DNA of 64,000 bases, from positions 137,204,787 through 137,268,786 of the forward strand of contig NC_061121.1 of the NCBI RefSeq assembly GCF_002878395.1. Reading direction: 5' to 3'. The notes under the pieces were generated by a model, which was not told where the DNA came from, ran no database searches, and saw nothing but the letters and a program-made list of their open reading frames with translations. Below, one piece after another: positions 10,301 through 21,235 of this stretch (position 1 is the stretch's first letter; each line of letters starts with the position of its first letter). The DNA is from Capsicum annuum. Taxonomy: Eukaryota > Streptophyta > Magnoliopsida > Solanales > Solanaceae. Made by a program: the position numbers and the translations under genes.

Positions 10301-13120
10301 TCTTCTGATTTCCATTTGCTCATCTTTCATATCATGCCGCTAAGGAAATCTAATACTCATGGAAACTCCTCTATGCAATTTAAGGATGATATGGATAAAG
10401 TCCATTCTACCTATGGGGTACAAAACTGGTCTAGGGTTGCTGCTTCTGATCGCCCTCATGGATTCCTATTTGTCCCTGTTGATCTTTCTCCAGGTGGTGA
10501 CACCCTTGCTCAGTCACCTCAAGGATACATTTCTAATGTGGAATTCCATAATTCTATTCAACCGTTGACCTAGATAGTGGTCTCTGTATCATACTAGTTT
10601 GGTGTTGTGGATCGGAGGAGGAGTTAGACGATGATACAGGAAAGGTAGAACAAGAATTTTAGAGATTCAGAATAGGGTGGGTCTTATCATAATAATCATA
10701 GTCATGAGAGACAATGGACTAAAGAAGGGAGTTGGAGAAAAACTAGTTTTTACCCATCGACTAGAGCCTCTTACCATAGGCTATTCGGTGAATGTCTATT
10801 TAAAAAAAGTAGTGGTGCTAGCTCACAAGGTTCCTAATACCAGTATAATAGGGCATAATTAGTTCCACCTTATCCTCCTTGCCAATTTTATGTCTAGTTA
10901 CATTGCAGGTTCTATTGTAAGTAGAAGAATCGATACTTTACCTGTGGTCAAATTTGTCATATGTAGCAAAATTGTTCCTCTAGATTTTATTTAGGGTCCA
11001 ATAGGATTCTCGTCACCTCTTCATTATCTCCTATACCAAAAGGTGTCACTTCTATCTCCGACACTAGTCAAAACTACCCTGATGTTCTCACTACTCACTA
11101 GGAGTCTAAAGTATCTACTAATAGTGTTCCTGGTATGCCAAAACTCTTCTCCCATGATATGTATTGTTAACTTATTCCAGGCTCCATCCTCACTTATGTG
11201 ACCTTTTTTGTGGCTGTGTATTATGGATTTGGTGTCCTGAGTTTATTTCTAATCCTTTTTTATATCTATCCCAGTTGATGACTCTGTTAATTGCTAAAAG
11301 AGTCTATAGGGGGTGTGGCATCTATTAGTTGTACAAAAATCTTGAGGAATTGATAGAGTTAGACATAGTTAACTTTGATATCATATTAGGGATTGATTGG
11401 TTACATTCGTGTTATGCTTTCTTAGGTTGTAAGACCCGTAAGGTCATATCTAAATACTCTAATAAGCCGATCATGGTATAGGAAAGGGGTTCTTTAGTTC
11501 CTAAAGGAAGGTTTATCCCATATCTTAGAGCCTGAAAGTTGATTTTCAGAGGGTTCTTGTATCATTTGGACCAAGTCAATGATTCTAACTCAGAAGGTCC
11601 TCAAAAATCTGTTCTTGTGTTTAATAAGTTTCCTAATATTTTCCTTGATGATCTTCTTAGTGTTCCTTCGATAGGGAGATTGATGTTTGTATTGAATTTA
11701 TTTTGGACACTTGTCCTATTTCCATCGTGTCTATAGAATTGATTCATGTTAAGGGTTTTATCCATCATAGTGTGCCACCATGGGGTTCACCAATGTTGAT
11801 CATGTAAAAGAAATATGGGCTTTTTTAGATATGTATAGGTTGTTGGTAATACGAAAAGAAATTTAGAATGATCTCTCTATTATGTAGACTAGTATGTTCT
11901 GTGGTTGTTTTGTGGATAATACCTGATTATTGTTAGAGGCTAAGTTTGATATTTTAATGATAATTATGGTGGTAGAAATGTTAACTCGAGGATAGTGATG
12001 TAAGGTTGCATGGGGGTAAATTAGTACGGTGATATAATATGTGAGAGAGCTTGGGTGATGCCTTATGAAATAGTGGGATATGTAAGTATGAATTAGGTAG
12101 GATGTGTAAGTATTAAAGTAGAAATAGAGACCAAATCATTAGATGGATAAGGTTCTTGGGTTTCATGGGTAATGTTTACTCAATTTTGAGTTAGGGGTGT
12201 TGTGTATACCTAGCTTATCTCCTTAGGATTTCTTAACATTGGAAGTCTAGGAAGTTGTTACCTAGTGTTAGGTAGAGCCGAAGTGGGGGAGAAGTATATA
12301 GCCTATGTGAACTCTTGATATAGATTTAAAAACTTGTCAAGGTATAGGGATATGATATTAGAGAAGTAATTTTAGTATTCTAAGGGATTGAAAATGAGGT
12401 TTTTAGAAGCATAGATGTTTATGCCCCTAATTAGTTATTGTAAGATGATGATTGTAGAGGTTACTGGATCCTTGGTGGGGTAGACTGTACATGGGTAAAA
12501 TAAAGGTAGGCTTGAACGTTGTGATTCATAGATATACTAATTATTGTGTTGAGTAGTTATACATCTTTGTGAGAAAAGTGTATAACTAGACTCAGGCTCT
12601 TCTAGTTGTACGTCTGTGGGAAATTGTAAGGTTAAATTTGCGAGGCATGGTATTCATAGTTTATTTTGTATGTTAAGTACTGAAGGTAAAGGTGATTCAG
12701 GTTAGAGATTGGGTGTTCTTTAGGGTGAATCTCATGAAGGTAGTAATGATATTTGGTAAGATGGGGAAGATATGTTAATTCCTTGCTATGTTCATCCATA
12801 CTTGGTATTGGAGAGGTATGGTAGTGTTGCTTATGAGATGGTGTTGCCTCCTAGTTTAAGCTTCATTTATTCAGCTTGCCATGTCTCTATATTAAGAAGG
12901 TATGTAGGTGATTCTTCATCAATTGTTCCTTTTGAAGGGTTAGGTATTTAGGATTTCTTATCTTATGAGGTAGTCCCAATTAAGATATTAGATCGGGAAA
13001 TTTGCTAGTTATGAACAGAAGGCGTGGCTTCTATAAAGGTTATACGGTGGAACCAAAAGTATTAAGAATCTATTTGGGAAGTGAAAGAGGACATGGATTT
13101 AAAATATCTGTATTAGTTTT
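10301..13120 (+). pseudogene. Element G gag-pol remnant with large deletions
   Basis: 10301-10580 holds the gag start (PLRKSNTHG..., then GYISNVEFHNSIQPLT). The conserved gag core seen in A and F is absent and the frame jumps to the charged linker near 10620. 10880-10990 has a decayed zinc-knuckle region. 11290-11535 has the protease tail (ELIELDIVNFDIILGIDWLH, then GSLVPKGRFIPYLRA across frames). 11600-11830 has the RT N-terminus (FNKFPNIFLDDLLSVPSIG, PPWGSPMLIM). No RT catalytic DD, RNase H or integrase core was found. 11940-12640 is not recognisable. 12640-13120 has the integrase end and chromodomain tail, with TAG for Gln and TGA for Arg in the QLRTE motif. Non-functional. Confidence 0.75.
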
Positions 13121-13310
13121 ACGTTTAGGATATCGTGCCTAGGGTATGTGTTGATCTTAACATCTTTTGTTTGATGATGTTGTTAATGGAATGGTGATCC
13201 GTTAATGTCTTTATTTTCCAACTTTGTTAAAGGGAAGTTTGGTGAATGATAACGTGCTAAACTTGTGCTTATACTTATGTTGACCCATTATTCAAGGATG
13301 AATAATCCAA

Positions 13311-13321
13311 GAGGGGGAAAT
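13311..13321 (+). other. Element G polypurine tract
   Basis: GAGGGGGAAAT lies directly before the 3' LTR and follows the clade's usual CCCATTATTCAAGGATGAATAATCC spacer. Confidence 0.7.
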
Positions 13322-15663
13322 TGAAACACCCTAGTTTTGAACCTTAGAAAATTCTTGATTGTGAGCTCACTGGACACCATATGACTTATGGGTACTTGTC
13401 ATATAATGTGGTACAATTTAGGGTCCTCTAGTTTTATGTTTCATGATCTGTCCTATGGCACTTACTGTCCAAGGTAAGATTAGGAATCTTTCTAGTCATA
13501 TTTTAGGGTATGAGTGGCATGTTACTAAGTCGTATGATGCCATAAGTTTAGTCTACAAGATTTTGCCTAGGGTACCGATTGCATGATTGGATAAGAGTTG
13601 GTCTTAGAACTCGTATGTTGGACAGTGTTGGGGTCCAAGTTAATTCCTAGGGTACGAGTGATGGGTAGAACTCATATGATAGGGTACGGTTTTGGTAGGG
13701 TGGCCGTACCCCTCTGCGCACATGTTTTTAACTTTTCAGCTGAGGACATTTTGGACATTTCCAACCATAAAACCCATATGTCCCAACAACTTAAAACATA
13801 TTGTGGTCTCTCATAACATACTTTGAAAGAGCAAAACACATCAAAATCCTCTCTTAACTCTCTCAAGAAAATTGGGGCTAGGGTTCTTCAAAGGCGTTCA
13901 TCTAGAGGCTCAAAAATCAAGTGTCTTTCATGAATCTTCTTGAATAAGTCATATGACTCTTCACTCATTGTTTGTTCATAAATATCATGTATTTTAAAGT
14001 GTTATTATGATTCTTAAATGGAGGTTTTGAAAACCAAAATTGACGATTTTATTGCATATGGTTGAGTATTGTTTACTCTTACTTTAACTTGTATTTATAC
14101 ATATTTTTGGTGATGGTTTACACACGTGGATGCTTGGTAATTATGGTTTAACAAATGGGTCATGGGTAACCCTAAACTTGATGGTTTTTACTTTGTTCTA
14201 GTTATGGTAATTATATTATCTCAAAGTGTTTGTGAAAATGCCTAAGTGAATAAACTAGTCACATGATAAATGGTGTTTTGAACTAAGGCATTGGCCTAAT
14301 GAATATGAATGGTTGATAAATGTTTTTGTAAAGGCCTTGTTGTTCATGTAATGATTGAAATGGTAACCTTTGTGGTTTAATTGTATAAAAAGGATTTGAG
14401 TCCCTAAACTTTAAATTGGTTTATGCCTTTGTTAGACAATGGGATCGAGTCCCAAACTCAAAAGAATAATTGGTCAATTGATAATGTTAATGACATGTGG
14501 TATACTTGCATGTACTATTGGTAGACGATACCAATGAAGTTACTTTGGTAAGTAATTGGCTTAATGGTTGCATATCTGAAATTGTGGTTTTAGTTTAGGC
14601 ATTAAAGAGGGTTGTGTAGCTAAGTTATGAAGGTGGAGGTCCTAAGGGATCAACACTGGAAATCGTGTTTGCCGATGCGAGGGTCAAAATGGCTTGAGGT
14701 TTGATTCCTCTTGTTTACTATGATTGTAAGATACAAGTCTCCCATATTACATAAGGTGGGAGGTTTGAGTCCCCTATATCATATTACTTGTTTGGGTGAC
14801 CAAGTCACCTTAGTATCTAAGTGGGAGGTTTGAGTCTCCCATGTGTATGCGTCAATTTATTCTTTAGTTTGTATGGCTACATGAACTGGGTCCCGACCAG
14901 GGGTGAAAAGTTGAGCTCATATAGCTCGTGGGTGTTTCTAATATGAAAGCTAAGATACACAACCCAGGTTATGATTTAAAAGGTCAATGTTAAAACCTTG
15001 TTCCCTACCCCGGCATAGTGTATATATATGTATGTGTATGTGTATTGCATTGGTTATACGCAATTATTTATTGGTTTTGAACTATAATAATTATGTTATC
15101 CTTATCCTTGAGATACATGTTATCGCTACAACCACTAACTATCTTCAGACACTATATCACCACGCAATGTAGGTGTTGGTCATAATATCATATCTTCTAC
15201 TAAGTAACTTAGATTCGGGGACTGTCATGTTAGTTTAAGTGTTGAACTTCCATATATCAGAAGGCTTCATTTCTTGCTTTTACCTTTTTATGACTTTATT
15301 TGTTTAGACTTGGATATTTTTTTGGCTATGGTCGGGGGCATGTCCTGACCGAATATTCTCAGATTATTTTAGAGGCATTGTATGGAAAAACTGTGGACTT
15401 AGGAAGGTTAAAGAATGGATATGGACTTGGTAATTATTTTGGTTAGGTTATGGTTGATTGGTTAGGCATTGGATAGTGAGACTTTCTTGGGTTGGTCTTG
15501 CTCATGGACCAATCACAAAGTCTGTATGTTGTTAAGCACTCTATTTTGTTATATGTTTGGAATTCATCCGACTTAGGGTTGGTTGGTTTGAGTAGCGGGG
15601 TGATCTCCGGTCCTTGATGGGATTGAGATGCCCCATACGACAAGGCCCTGGTTCGGGTCTTCT
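13322..15663 (+). repeat. Element G 3' LTR
   Basis: It starts TGAAACACCCTAGTTTTGAA after the polypurine tract. It is about 2.34 kb long and ends near CCTGGTTCGGGTCT. CGTATGTTGGACAGTGTTGG, GGGTACGAGTGATGGGTA and ACTCATATGATAGGGTACGG at 13610-13690 form the family's word block, followed by AGGACATTTTGGACATTTCCA at 13743. The LTR-like block at 52778-55082 on the other strand belongs to the same family by these words. Confidence 0.8.
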
Positions 15664-15668
15664 CACAA
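15664..15668. repeat. Probable target-site duplication of element G, right copy (CACAA)
   Basis: It matches CACAT at 7711-7715 in four of five positions and is followed by the F protease sequence read on the minus strand. Confidence 0.5.
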
Positions 15669-17050
15669 TCCATCCGCAAGATCACATTAACTATAACATG
15701 TCTAACTCCATCTGATACACCAATGTCTCCCTACCATTGATAAAAACCATACAACCGGTATAGAATTTTCTAACCACAACAGAATTACCCACCAGGGTAG
15801 ACACAAAAAGTGGATAAGATATACACTCAAGGACAAAATCAAAATAAATATCCATATAAAGGGTCACATGTGAAAGAGTAGATCACAGATCAAGCAGACA
15901 ATACATATCATGGGAAAAGAGATGTAACATACCAGTAATGACATAAGGAGAGGCCTCTGAGTCCTGATGGGTATCAAGTGCATACAAAAGATTATGGCCA
16001 GAGCCGATACTAGAAGTAGCACCCTTTTGTTCAGGAGCTAAAGAAGTAGCAACAGGAACCTTATTAGCCCCAGAATCAACCTTACCCATGGGACAATTTC
16101 TGTGTATGCATTCAGGTTGACCACAATAGTAACACAAGTTCCTCTCCTCACCACAGAAAACAAGATGAAACTGACCATAAAACTGACAAGAAGGATAGGT
16201 TAGGTATGACTATGCTCTGCCAACTAGAGACTGGACACTCTATTCCTTAAACCCATTATCAGCCTGGAAATAATGATCATCAGACAACTTTGGATAAGGA
16301 GCACTGGTTGTTGAGTAAGAGTTTGAACTTCCCCAATTCTTCTTACACCACTGCTTACCACCTTTTCCACTCTATTGTTGACCTCCACCCTGATCTAAAT
16401 ATCTGAACTTCTTACTTTGCCTCTCTCCTACACCTTCTTTCTTTTTTTTTCCTCTTTGACTTGATGAACATACACCACAAGCCTAGATATATCCATGTAA
16501 TTATTCAGAAACGGAACCTTGCACTCTAGGACCAAGTCTCGAGACAACCTAAAATAAAACTTCCTTATCCTATCTCTCATGGTAGACACTAACTCAGGAG
16601 CATAATAACAGAACCAATAAAATCTCAGTTATTTTGCCTTGCTTTACATTTCACAAACTCCTTAGTTCTTACTTCCCTTAACTCCTAAGGAAAGAAGCGA
16701 TCTAGAAAAGCACTAAAAAATTCATCCCACGTAGTTTTCTCAACATTATATTCTCTCATCTACTTCAACCCCTCATACTACTTATACGTCATATTCTTCA
16801 GCTAGTATGCAATGAACTCTACACCATAGAAGCTAGACGCCTGCATCATACGAAAAATTTTCTCCATCTCTTCTATAAACCCTTAAGGATCCTCCTCAAC
16901 CTAAGGTCCAGTATAGGTTAGAGGATTAAGCCTCATAAACTTCCCAAATCAAGTAACCTCAGAAGAACTCACTTTAATTTCAGAAGGACCTGACTAACAT
17001 GATTGAGATGCCACCAGATGGGTCAACAAGGCTTAGAATGAACATTAAAT
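15669..17050 (-). pseudogene. Element F gag and protease N-terminal region
   Basis: Minus strand, right to left. 16960-16500 has the retrotransposon gag core (GFIEEMEKIFRMMQASSF, GVEFIAY, TTWDEFFSAFLDRFFP, ELREVRTKEFVK, then KVPFLNNYMDISRLVVYVHQ). 16500-16140 is a charged Gly/Tyr-rich linker. 16137-16095 has the zinc knuckle CYYCGQPECIHRNC, which fits CX2CX5HX3C and so has one extra residue before His and one fewer after it than the usual CX2CX4HX4C. 15880-15670 has the aspartic-protease-like part (STLSHVTLYMDIYFDF, STLVGNSVV, METLVYQMELDML), stopping where element G begins. The 84-codon frame at 15883-16137 spans knuckle to protease start. Gag would coat the RNA in the particle. TAG and TAA stops break the core. 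Confidence 0.85.
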
Positions 17051-17052
17051 CA

Positions 17053-18306
17053 TTAACCTAGTCTAGGTATCTTGACCATCCTAATAACAACCCGTTGGCT
17101 ATATGGTCCTAGCTGTCACCCCTACTTGAGTTTCAGTGTGTATTAGCAGCATGAACCAGAGATATTATAGAAGGTCGAGGATTCCATATACTCTATTCCA
17201 TCCATGATATAGATATACATATAGTGTGATACACGGACACAGTCATCTAGACTGACCCTTACATTGACATACATGATTTTCCAATATTTGTCCCTCAAGA
17301 CCTCCAACTTCATGGCTAGCTGCACAACCCCCTTTAAGACCAATTAAAAAATTTAGCACATAACCCATCCACTCGTCCAAGGATTCAATCATTATGTCAT
17401 TATTAAGTGGTATCATCATACCAACTATAGCTTACAAGCAAATTTCATTAACTTGTACATCAAACTCCATTATTAAAATCAACTTGGCAGATTTCTTATA
17501 TGTCGCAAGGTTTTTAAGAAAATCAAAACTCCATTATTAAAATCAACTTGGCATATTCCTTGTATCCCACAAGGTTTTCAAGAAAATCATTCACTTGGGG
17601 AAATCCTTATGCCCCACAAAGTTTTCAAGATCATTATTATAAATTTAACCATTTGTTTAGTGCATTAAGCCAAAAGATTATTCATATTCCAAAACCAATT
17701 ATGCAAGTGGGTTGAGGTTCTCTTCAGTTTCAATACAAAAATCTAATTATTTTAGGGAATCCTTGTACCCCTAGTTCCATTATTTAGAATTTTGGGGAAT
17801 CGTTGTACCCTTATTTCACTCACCACTCTCATTTACCCCAATGAGCTCACAAATCATCAATTCAACGTATAATAAATCCATAATAGTCATAGGAAAAGCA
17901 TTTAAAAAATTTACATCCAAAACCCTCGACCCATTATAAAAAATGTAGTGTCAAAAGGTCGTGAATATTAAGACCATGGGAACCAAAAGTAGTCTAGCTA
18001 AAAATTGTGCCCTATGACTCGTAATCAGACTTTATGACTCATGAGGTCAAATCATAGGTAAGACAGAAACACTGGCCACTTTTACCAATAAGGCTATATG
18101 GACCATTATAAGATTTGTATTGTGACCCTACGACTCATAGAGTCCAATTAGTACTCAAGACAAGATCATTGGGAATCACACTAGTTTGAATATGATTAGG
18201 GTCCTATGACCTATAATGATACCCTACGAATCATAAAAAGAGTCATACTTTGTATAGTGAGTGTAAAAACACAAGAATTTTAGAAGCCAACACCTAGAGT
18301 GTCATA
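17053..18306 (-). repeat. Element F 5' LTR (partial)
   Basis: In element orientation it runs from 18306 (TGACACTCTAGGTGTTGGCT at its start) to about 17053, where AACCTAGTCTAGGTATCTTG still looks like LTR sequence. The U5 end, the primer site and the gag start are missing, so a deletion joins LTR to gag. The part 17765-18306 aligns with the other F LTR. Confidence 0.75.
17461..17631. repeat. 63-64 bp tandem duplication in the F 5' LTR
   Basis: Two adjacent copies (17461-17523 and 17524-17587) share CTCCATTATTAAAATCAACT and CAAGGTTTT-AAGAAAAT. A partial third copy follows to 17631 with only the CACAAAGTTTTCAAGAT end. The shared word, a TTCCTTGTATCCCACAAGG type, also recurs at 54020-54110 in another LTR, so this is a repeat-prone LTR segment. 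Confidence 0.75.
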
Positions 18307-18804
18307 TATAGACATTGACATAAACTCATATCTAGATATTTCAATTGATTTAGCCAAGGGTGAGCTACTCCTATTTTGGCTGTCACGGATCTTCATAGTT
18401 GCATTTATTCCTTCTGTGAACAAAGTGTTGATTAGTAGTTTTTGGATTATCCTAGATATTGATTTAGTTAGTGTCTTCTATGCGATGACTTTTGAATTCT
18501 AGCGATATAATAGTTAGAATTCCACATTTTATTTATTTTAGTTAATAATTACTATTTTGTTATCATATTTTGCTAATTAAATTACTTAAGGTTTAAGTTC
18601 GAGGGTTCTCCCACAGCAATGTTATTATGGGTGTCACATACGACAATTTGGAGCATGACAAAATATACCCTACAAAATTCTAAAAATATATATAACCTAA
18701 ATTCATAGCTTTTGTACACCATCCCATTGATTTTCTTTTCTGAATTGCATAAATATTCTCTCATAAGCTCAAAGATTAATAGGGGTAAAGGATTAACTTT
18801 TGCA
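18307..18804. other. Unassigned interval, possibly the 3' end of an LTR
   Basis: No coding evidence. The stretch 18590-18660 (TTCGAGGGTTCTCCCACAGC, TTATTATGGGTGTCACATAC, then GAGCATGACA) looks like the end of a plus-strand LTR ending in TGACA near 18660. Its start was not found. 18661-18804 is AT-rich without recognisable features. The two short frames here (18299-18502 plus, 18582-18764 minus) show no known domain. Confidence 0.3.
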
Positions 18805-19066
18805 TCCTTGACCTCTTAAAATTTTAATAATTCTATTTTGACCCTTCTACGGTTATAACATCGATTTTTAATTTGAATTATTTTTATGGACATTAAAAGG
18901 GTATGTTAGGAAAGTTTTAGAATTTTTGGATGACATTCGACATTATTTTGGGACCCCAAGGTAGCGATGTTCGCAATATTGCATGAAATGGAGGATAACC
19001 TCCACAATAGCGGCATGACATGGAGGCTATCCTCTATAAAATTAATGAGCCATGTTGGTGTGTTAA
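18805..19066 (+). repeat. Element A 5' LTR, first part (before insertion B)
   Basis: It aligns with the start of the 3' LTR at 46407-46672. Shared segments include AAAATTTTAA, TATTTTGGGACCCCA, AGGATAACCTCCACAATAGC and the GTT/GCTGATGTATTAA end. The first 10-12 bases have drifted from TGTAAGACCC. The part ends in GTTAA, the left copy of the 5-bp duplication made by B. Confidence 0.85.
19062..19066. repeat. Target-site duplication of block B, left copy (GTTAA)
   Basis: GTTAA here and at 39712-39716 flank B. The uninterrupted A LTR at 46670 reads GTATTAAAAATGC, so removing B and one copy restores the target. Confidence 0.85.
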
Positions 19067-20507
19067 TGATAAATTGTAAATTTGACAACTTTCTAGCACC
19101 TTTTAAGCCTAACTTATCATGTTTTTCTATTGATTTGTAGTTAATTTCTTACTTAATGCTCATTGGAATAGGTAAACAAGGAAATAGGAAGCTGAGCAAG
19201 AAAACTTGATAAAAATCAGCTAAATAAAAGTTGAAAAAATGTAAAAAAAAAAGAATCAAATAGTGGAAATCATACCCTCAGTTACCGCAATCATGGCATG
19301 AGGGTCCCGATGGTGATCTGAGGTCAATTCAAACCTTAGCGATTGTGAGGTGACTACCATGATCACGAGAGTCACAAAGACGGTCACGATAGGGTGAAAA
19401 GTTTTAAGGGCGGAGTTGGAATGTTCTTAAAAGCAAGGTGGAAATTTTGTAATATTTGGAAAATATAGAATTAGGGCTCAAATAGAAGTTTTTAGCCCAA
19501 TTTTCATCATCTATATTTTATCCAACCATCATTTATTTTCTAGTTTTTGGAAAACACTATTGTAGTTTTCTTGTGTGAAGAATCAATTAGAGTAATTCCT
19601 AAGTAAAAGATTGGCAATTTCCATTGAAGATTTGTTGAAATTTAAAATTTGAGTTTACATTCTCTTTATCTTCCATGGATCAATTTGGTGGAAATTTTGG
19701 TGTATCTTTACTTTCTATCTTTATGAGTAGCTAATTCTTTCTCTTGGTGTTATGCTTGAATAGGTTGTGATTAGTGTATGGGTGTTTTTTATTGATCTAT
19801 TTAATTAGCTATTTGTTGTGGGTTTTGATTTACCCCATATTTAAACTAAGAATTATTGGTAAAAACCCCAATTATTTAGGATCCTATACTATCCTTGAAA
19901 GAGAGGTATTGGGTGAGGAGTATTTGAAAACTATAACTTGAGTTAACTTATGGGTTAGCCTTTTCTTAGAAATAAGGGTGTTGTTTGATTTGACTAATTT
20001 AATAATGTTCTCTTAAAAATAAGGGTGCTAATTTAAGTATTTCGTTGTTTGTTTTGCCACATTTGTGCGGTGTTCAAAAAGAAGCCACGAATGAAATTTA
20101 GTATTTTATTGAAAGATTGACTATAATACCTATAAAATTAGACTACCTATGACTCTAGCTAAATTTGAATAAATTCTCAATTACCCATGCATAAGTTCGC
20201 AACGAGAATGGCATGACCCAAGATCAACTCATAATTAATTAGGCTCTAATTATTCTTACCCTCAAGTTGGTACTTTAGAAGTCTAAATATTATTATATCA
20301 TTGAAAATATTCAAAATACCTAAAATATTTAGATCTTATGTTTGAATTACTAAGTTCTTTAAATTTGAACTCACTCATTCGCCACTCACATTGTTCCTCG
20401 TGGATACGACCCCAACTCTTATTAGGTTTATAGTTATAACGACTGCCACGCATTTAATTTGATATGTAAGTTGAGCGTTATAAAAATGACATTATTTCTG
20501 AGGAACA
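19067..20507 (+). repeat. Block B left LTR (direct)
   Basis: It starts TGATAAATTG and ends near GAGGAACA before the primer site, about 1.44 kb. It aligns with 24254-25578 and, on the other strand, with 38452-39711. The U3 part (19265-19390) has GATCACGAG, GGTCAC and CTGAGGTCAATT words, which look like decayed palindromic repeats. The end (20390-20450) has CTCGTGGATACGACCCCAAC, common in Tat/Athila-type LTRs. Confidence 0.8.
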
Positions 20508-20508
20508 A

Positions 20509-20525
20509 TTTGGCGTATTGAGTTT
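20509..20525 (+). other. Block B primer-binding site (decayed)
   Basis: TTTGGCGTATTGAG begins like the TTTGGCGCCGTTGCC primer site that follows the LTRs of plant Tat/Athila-clade elements. Only the first bases are kept. Confidence 0.55.
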
Positions 20526-20632
20526 GTTTGGAATTTTAGGTTACTTCCTTGGACTCAAATTTGTAAATATTTATTTGTGATTTTCTTTTGTTTCTTGTAT
20601 TAGGTGGATTTTTGTTTTGCTTACTTATTACT

Positions 20633-21235
20633 ATGGCATCTTGAATGAATGTGAGTTTGGTGGTTGCAAATCTTGAAGATCAATGTCCATATTTTAGTGG
20701 ACCTTACTTTTGGCAAAATCATAAATATGCTCCCCAAAAAGAGGTATGTGCACCATCTCGATCCTATTAGGAGTATGATTGTTCTTTTTGTGGACATCGA
20801 AATGGACATTAGAGTAATTGTCCAAATGCTCCCTCCCCTAGTTATGCTAACAGAAATGCTAGTTCTTCTTATGAGTTTGATAGGTCTCATGATGCGATAA
20901 AGAAAGAATAACATGTCGGATACTATAGTTTTGAAATAATGCTTCTAACTATCTTGGATCGGATGAATACAATAAGGGAGAACACACATCTCATGCATCA
21001 ATCTATGGTGGTATTTGGAAAAAAAGTGAAAGTCGATCTTTCAAGTACCATAAATATGCCCAATCTTCAAAATTAGGTTTATAAGGAAAAGACATCAATC
21101 CATATGGTTTATGGTGAGCTTGATATTGAATAATTCTTTGTGGTTTATCAACCAACCGAACAAAAAATAATGAAGAATGCTAAAATTGAAGAAATGATAC
21201 TAGAGATAAAGGAAAAAAGCTAAATAAATCCTTTG
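20633..21235 (+). pseudogene. Block B small gag-like ORF remnant with zinc knuckle
   Basis: From ATG 20633 the frame reads MAS, stop, then MNVSLVV, DQCPYFSGPYF, a zinc-knuckle-like CSFCGHRNGH-SNCPNAP at 20780-20821 (one stop inside), SYANRNASSSYEFDRSHD and a charged helix region to about 21235. A short gag-like ORF directly after the leader is typical of non-autonomous Tat-type elements of dicots, and its product would bind nucleic acid. It has at least five stops. The frame at 20621-20914 on the other strand is a shadow. The match to the family is by motif and position only. Confidence 0.55.

Larger units (their letters stand above)
7716..15663 (+). mobile_element. Element G: plus-strand Ty3/gypsy deletion derivative nested in element F
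   Basis: Two similar LTRs of about 2.4 and 2.3 kb flank only about 3.2 kb of internal sequence, against about 5 kb in element A. Order: 5' LTR, primer-binding site, leader, shrunken gag, protease remnant, start of RT, an interval of unclear origin, chromodomain-like tail, polypurine tract, 3' LTR. It lies inside the F protease gene and is therefore younger than F's insertion. Both LTRs differ at many positions, so G is itself old. Confidence 0.85.
4068..18306 (-). mobile_element. Element F: minus-strand Ty3/gypsy element, split by insertion of element G
   Basis: Reading on the minus strand from right to left: partial 5' LTR (18306-17053), gag and protease start (17050-15669), then element G, then protease end to chromodomain tail (7710-4972), then a truncated 3' LTR (4971-4068). 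The two LTR pieces share long stretches, for example 4075-4250 with 17765-17940. The protease reading frame is interrupted exactly where G sits. The left half matches the residues after the ILGMDW-type motif and the right half matches those before it, so F was one element before G landed. Gag, pol and both LTRs carry many stops and deletions. Confidence 0.85.

Noticed and set aside
10295..10573. 92-codon plus frame as a host gene
   Set aside because: It is the gag N-terminal remnant of element G, directly after the primer site and leader.
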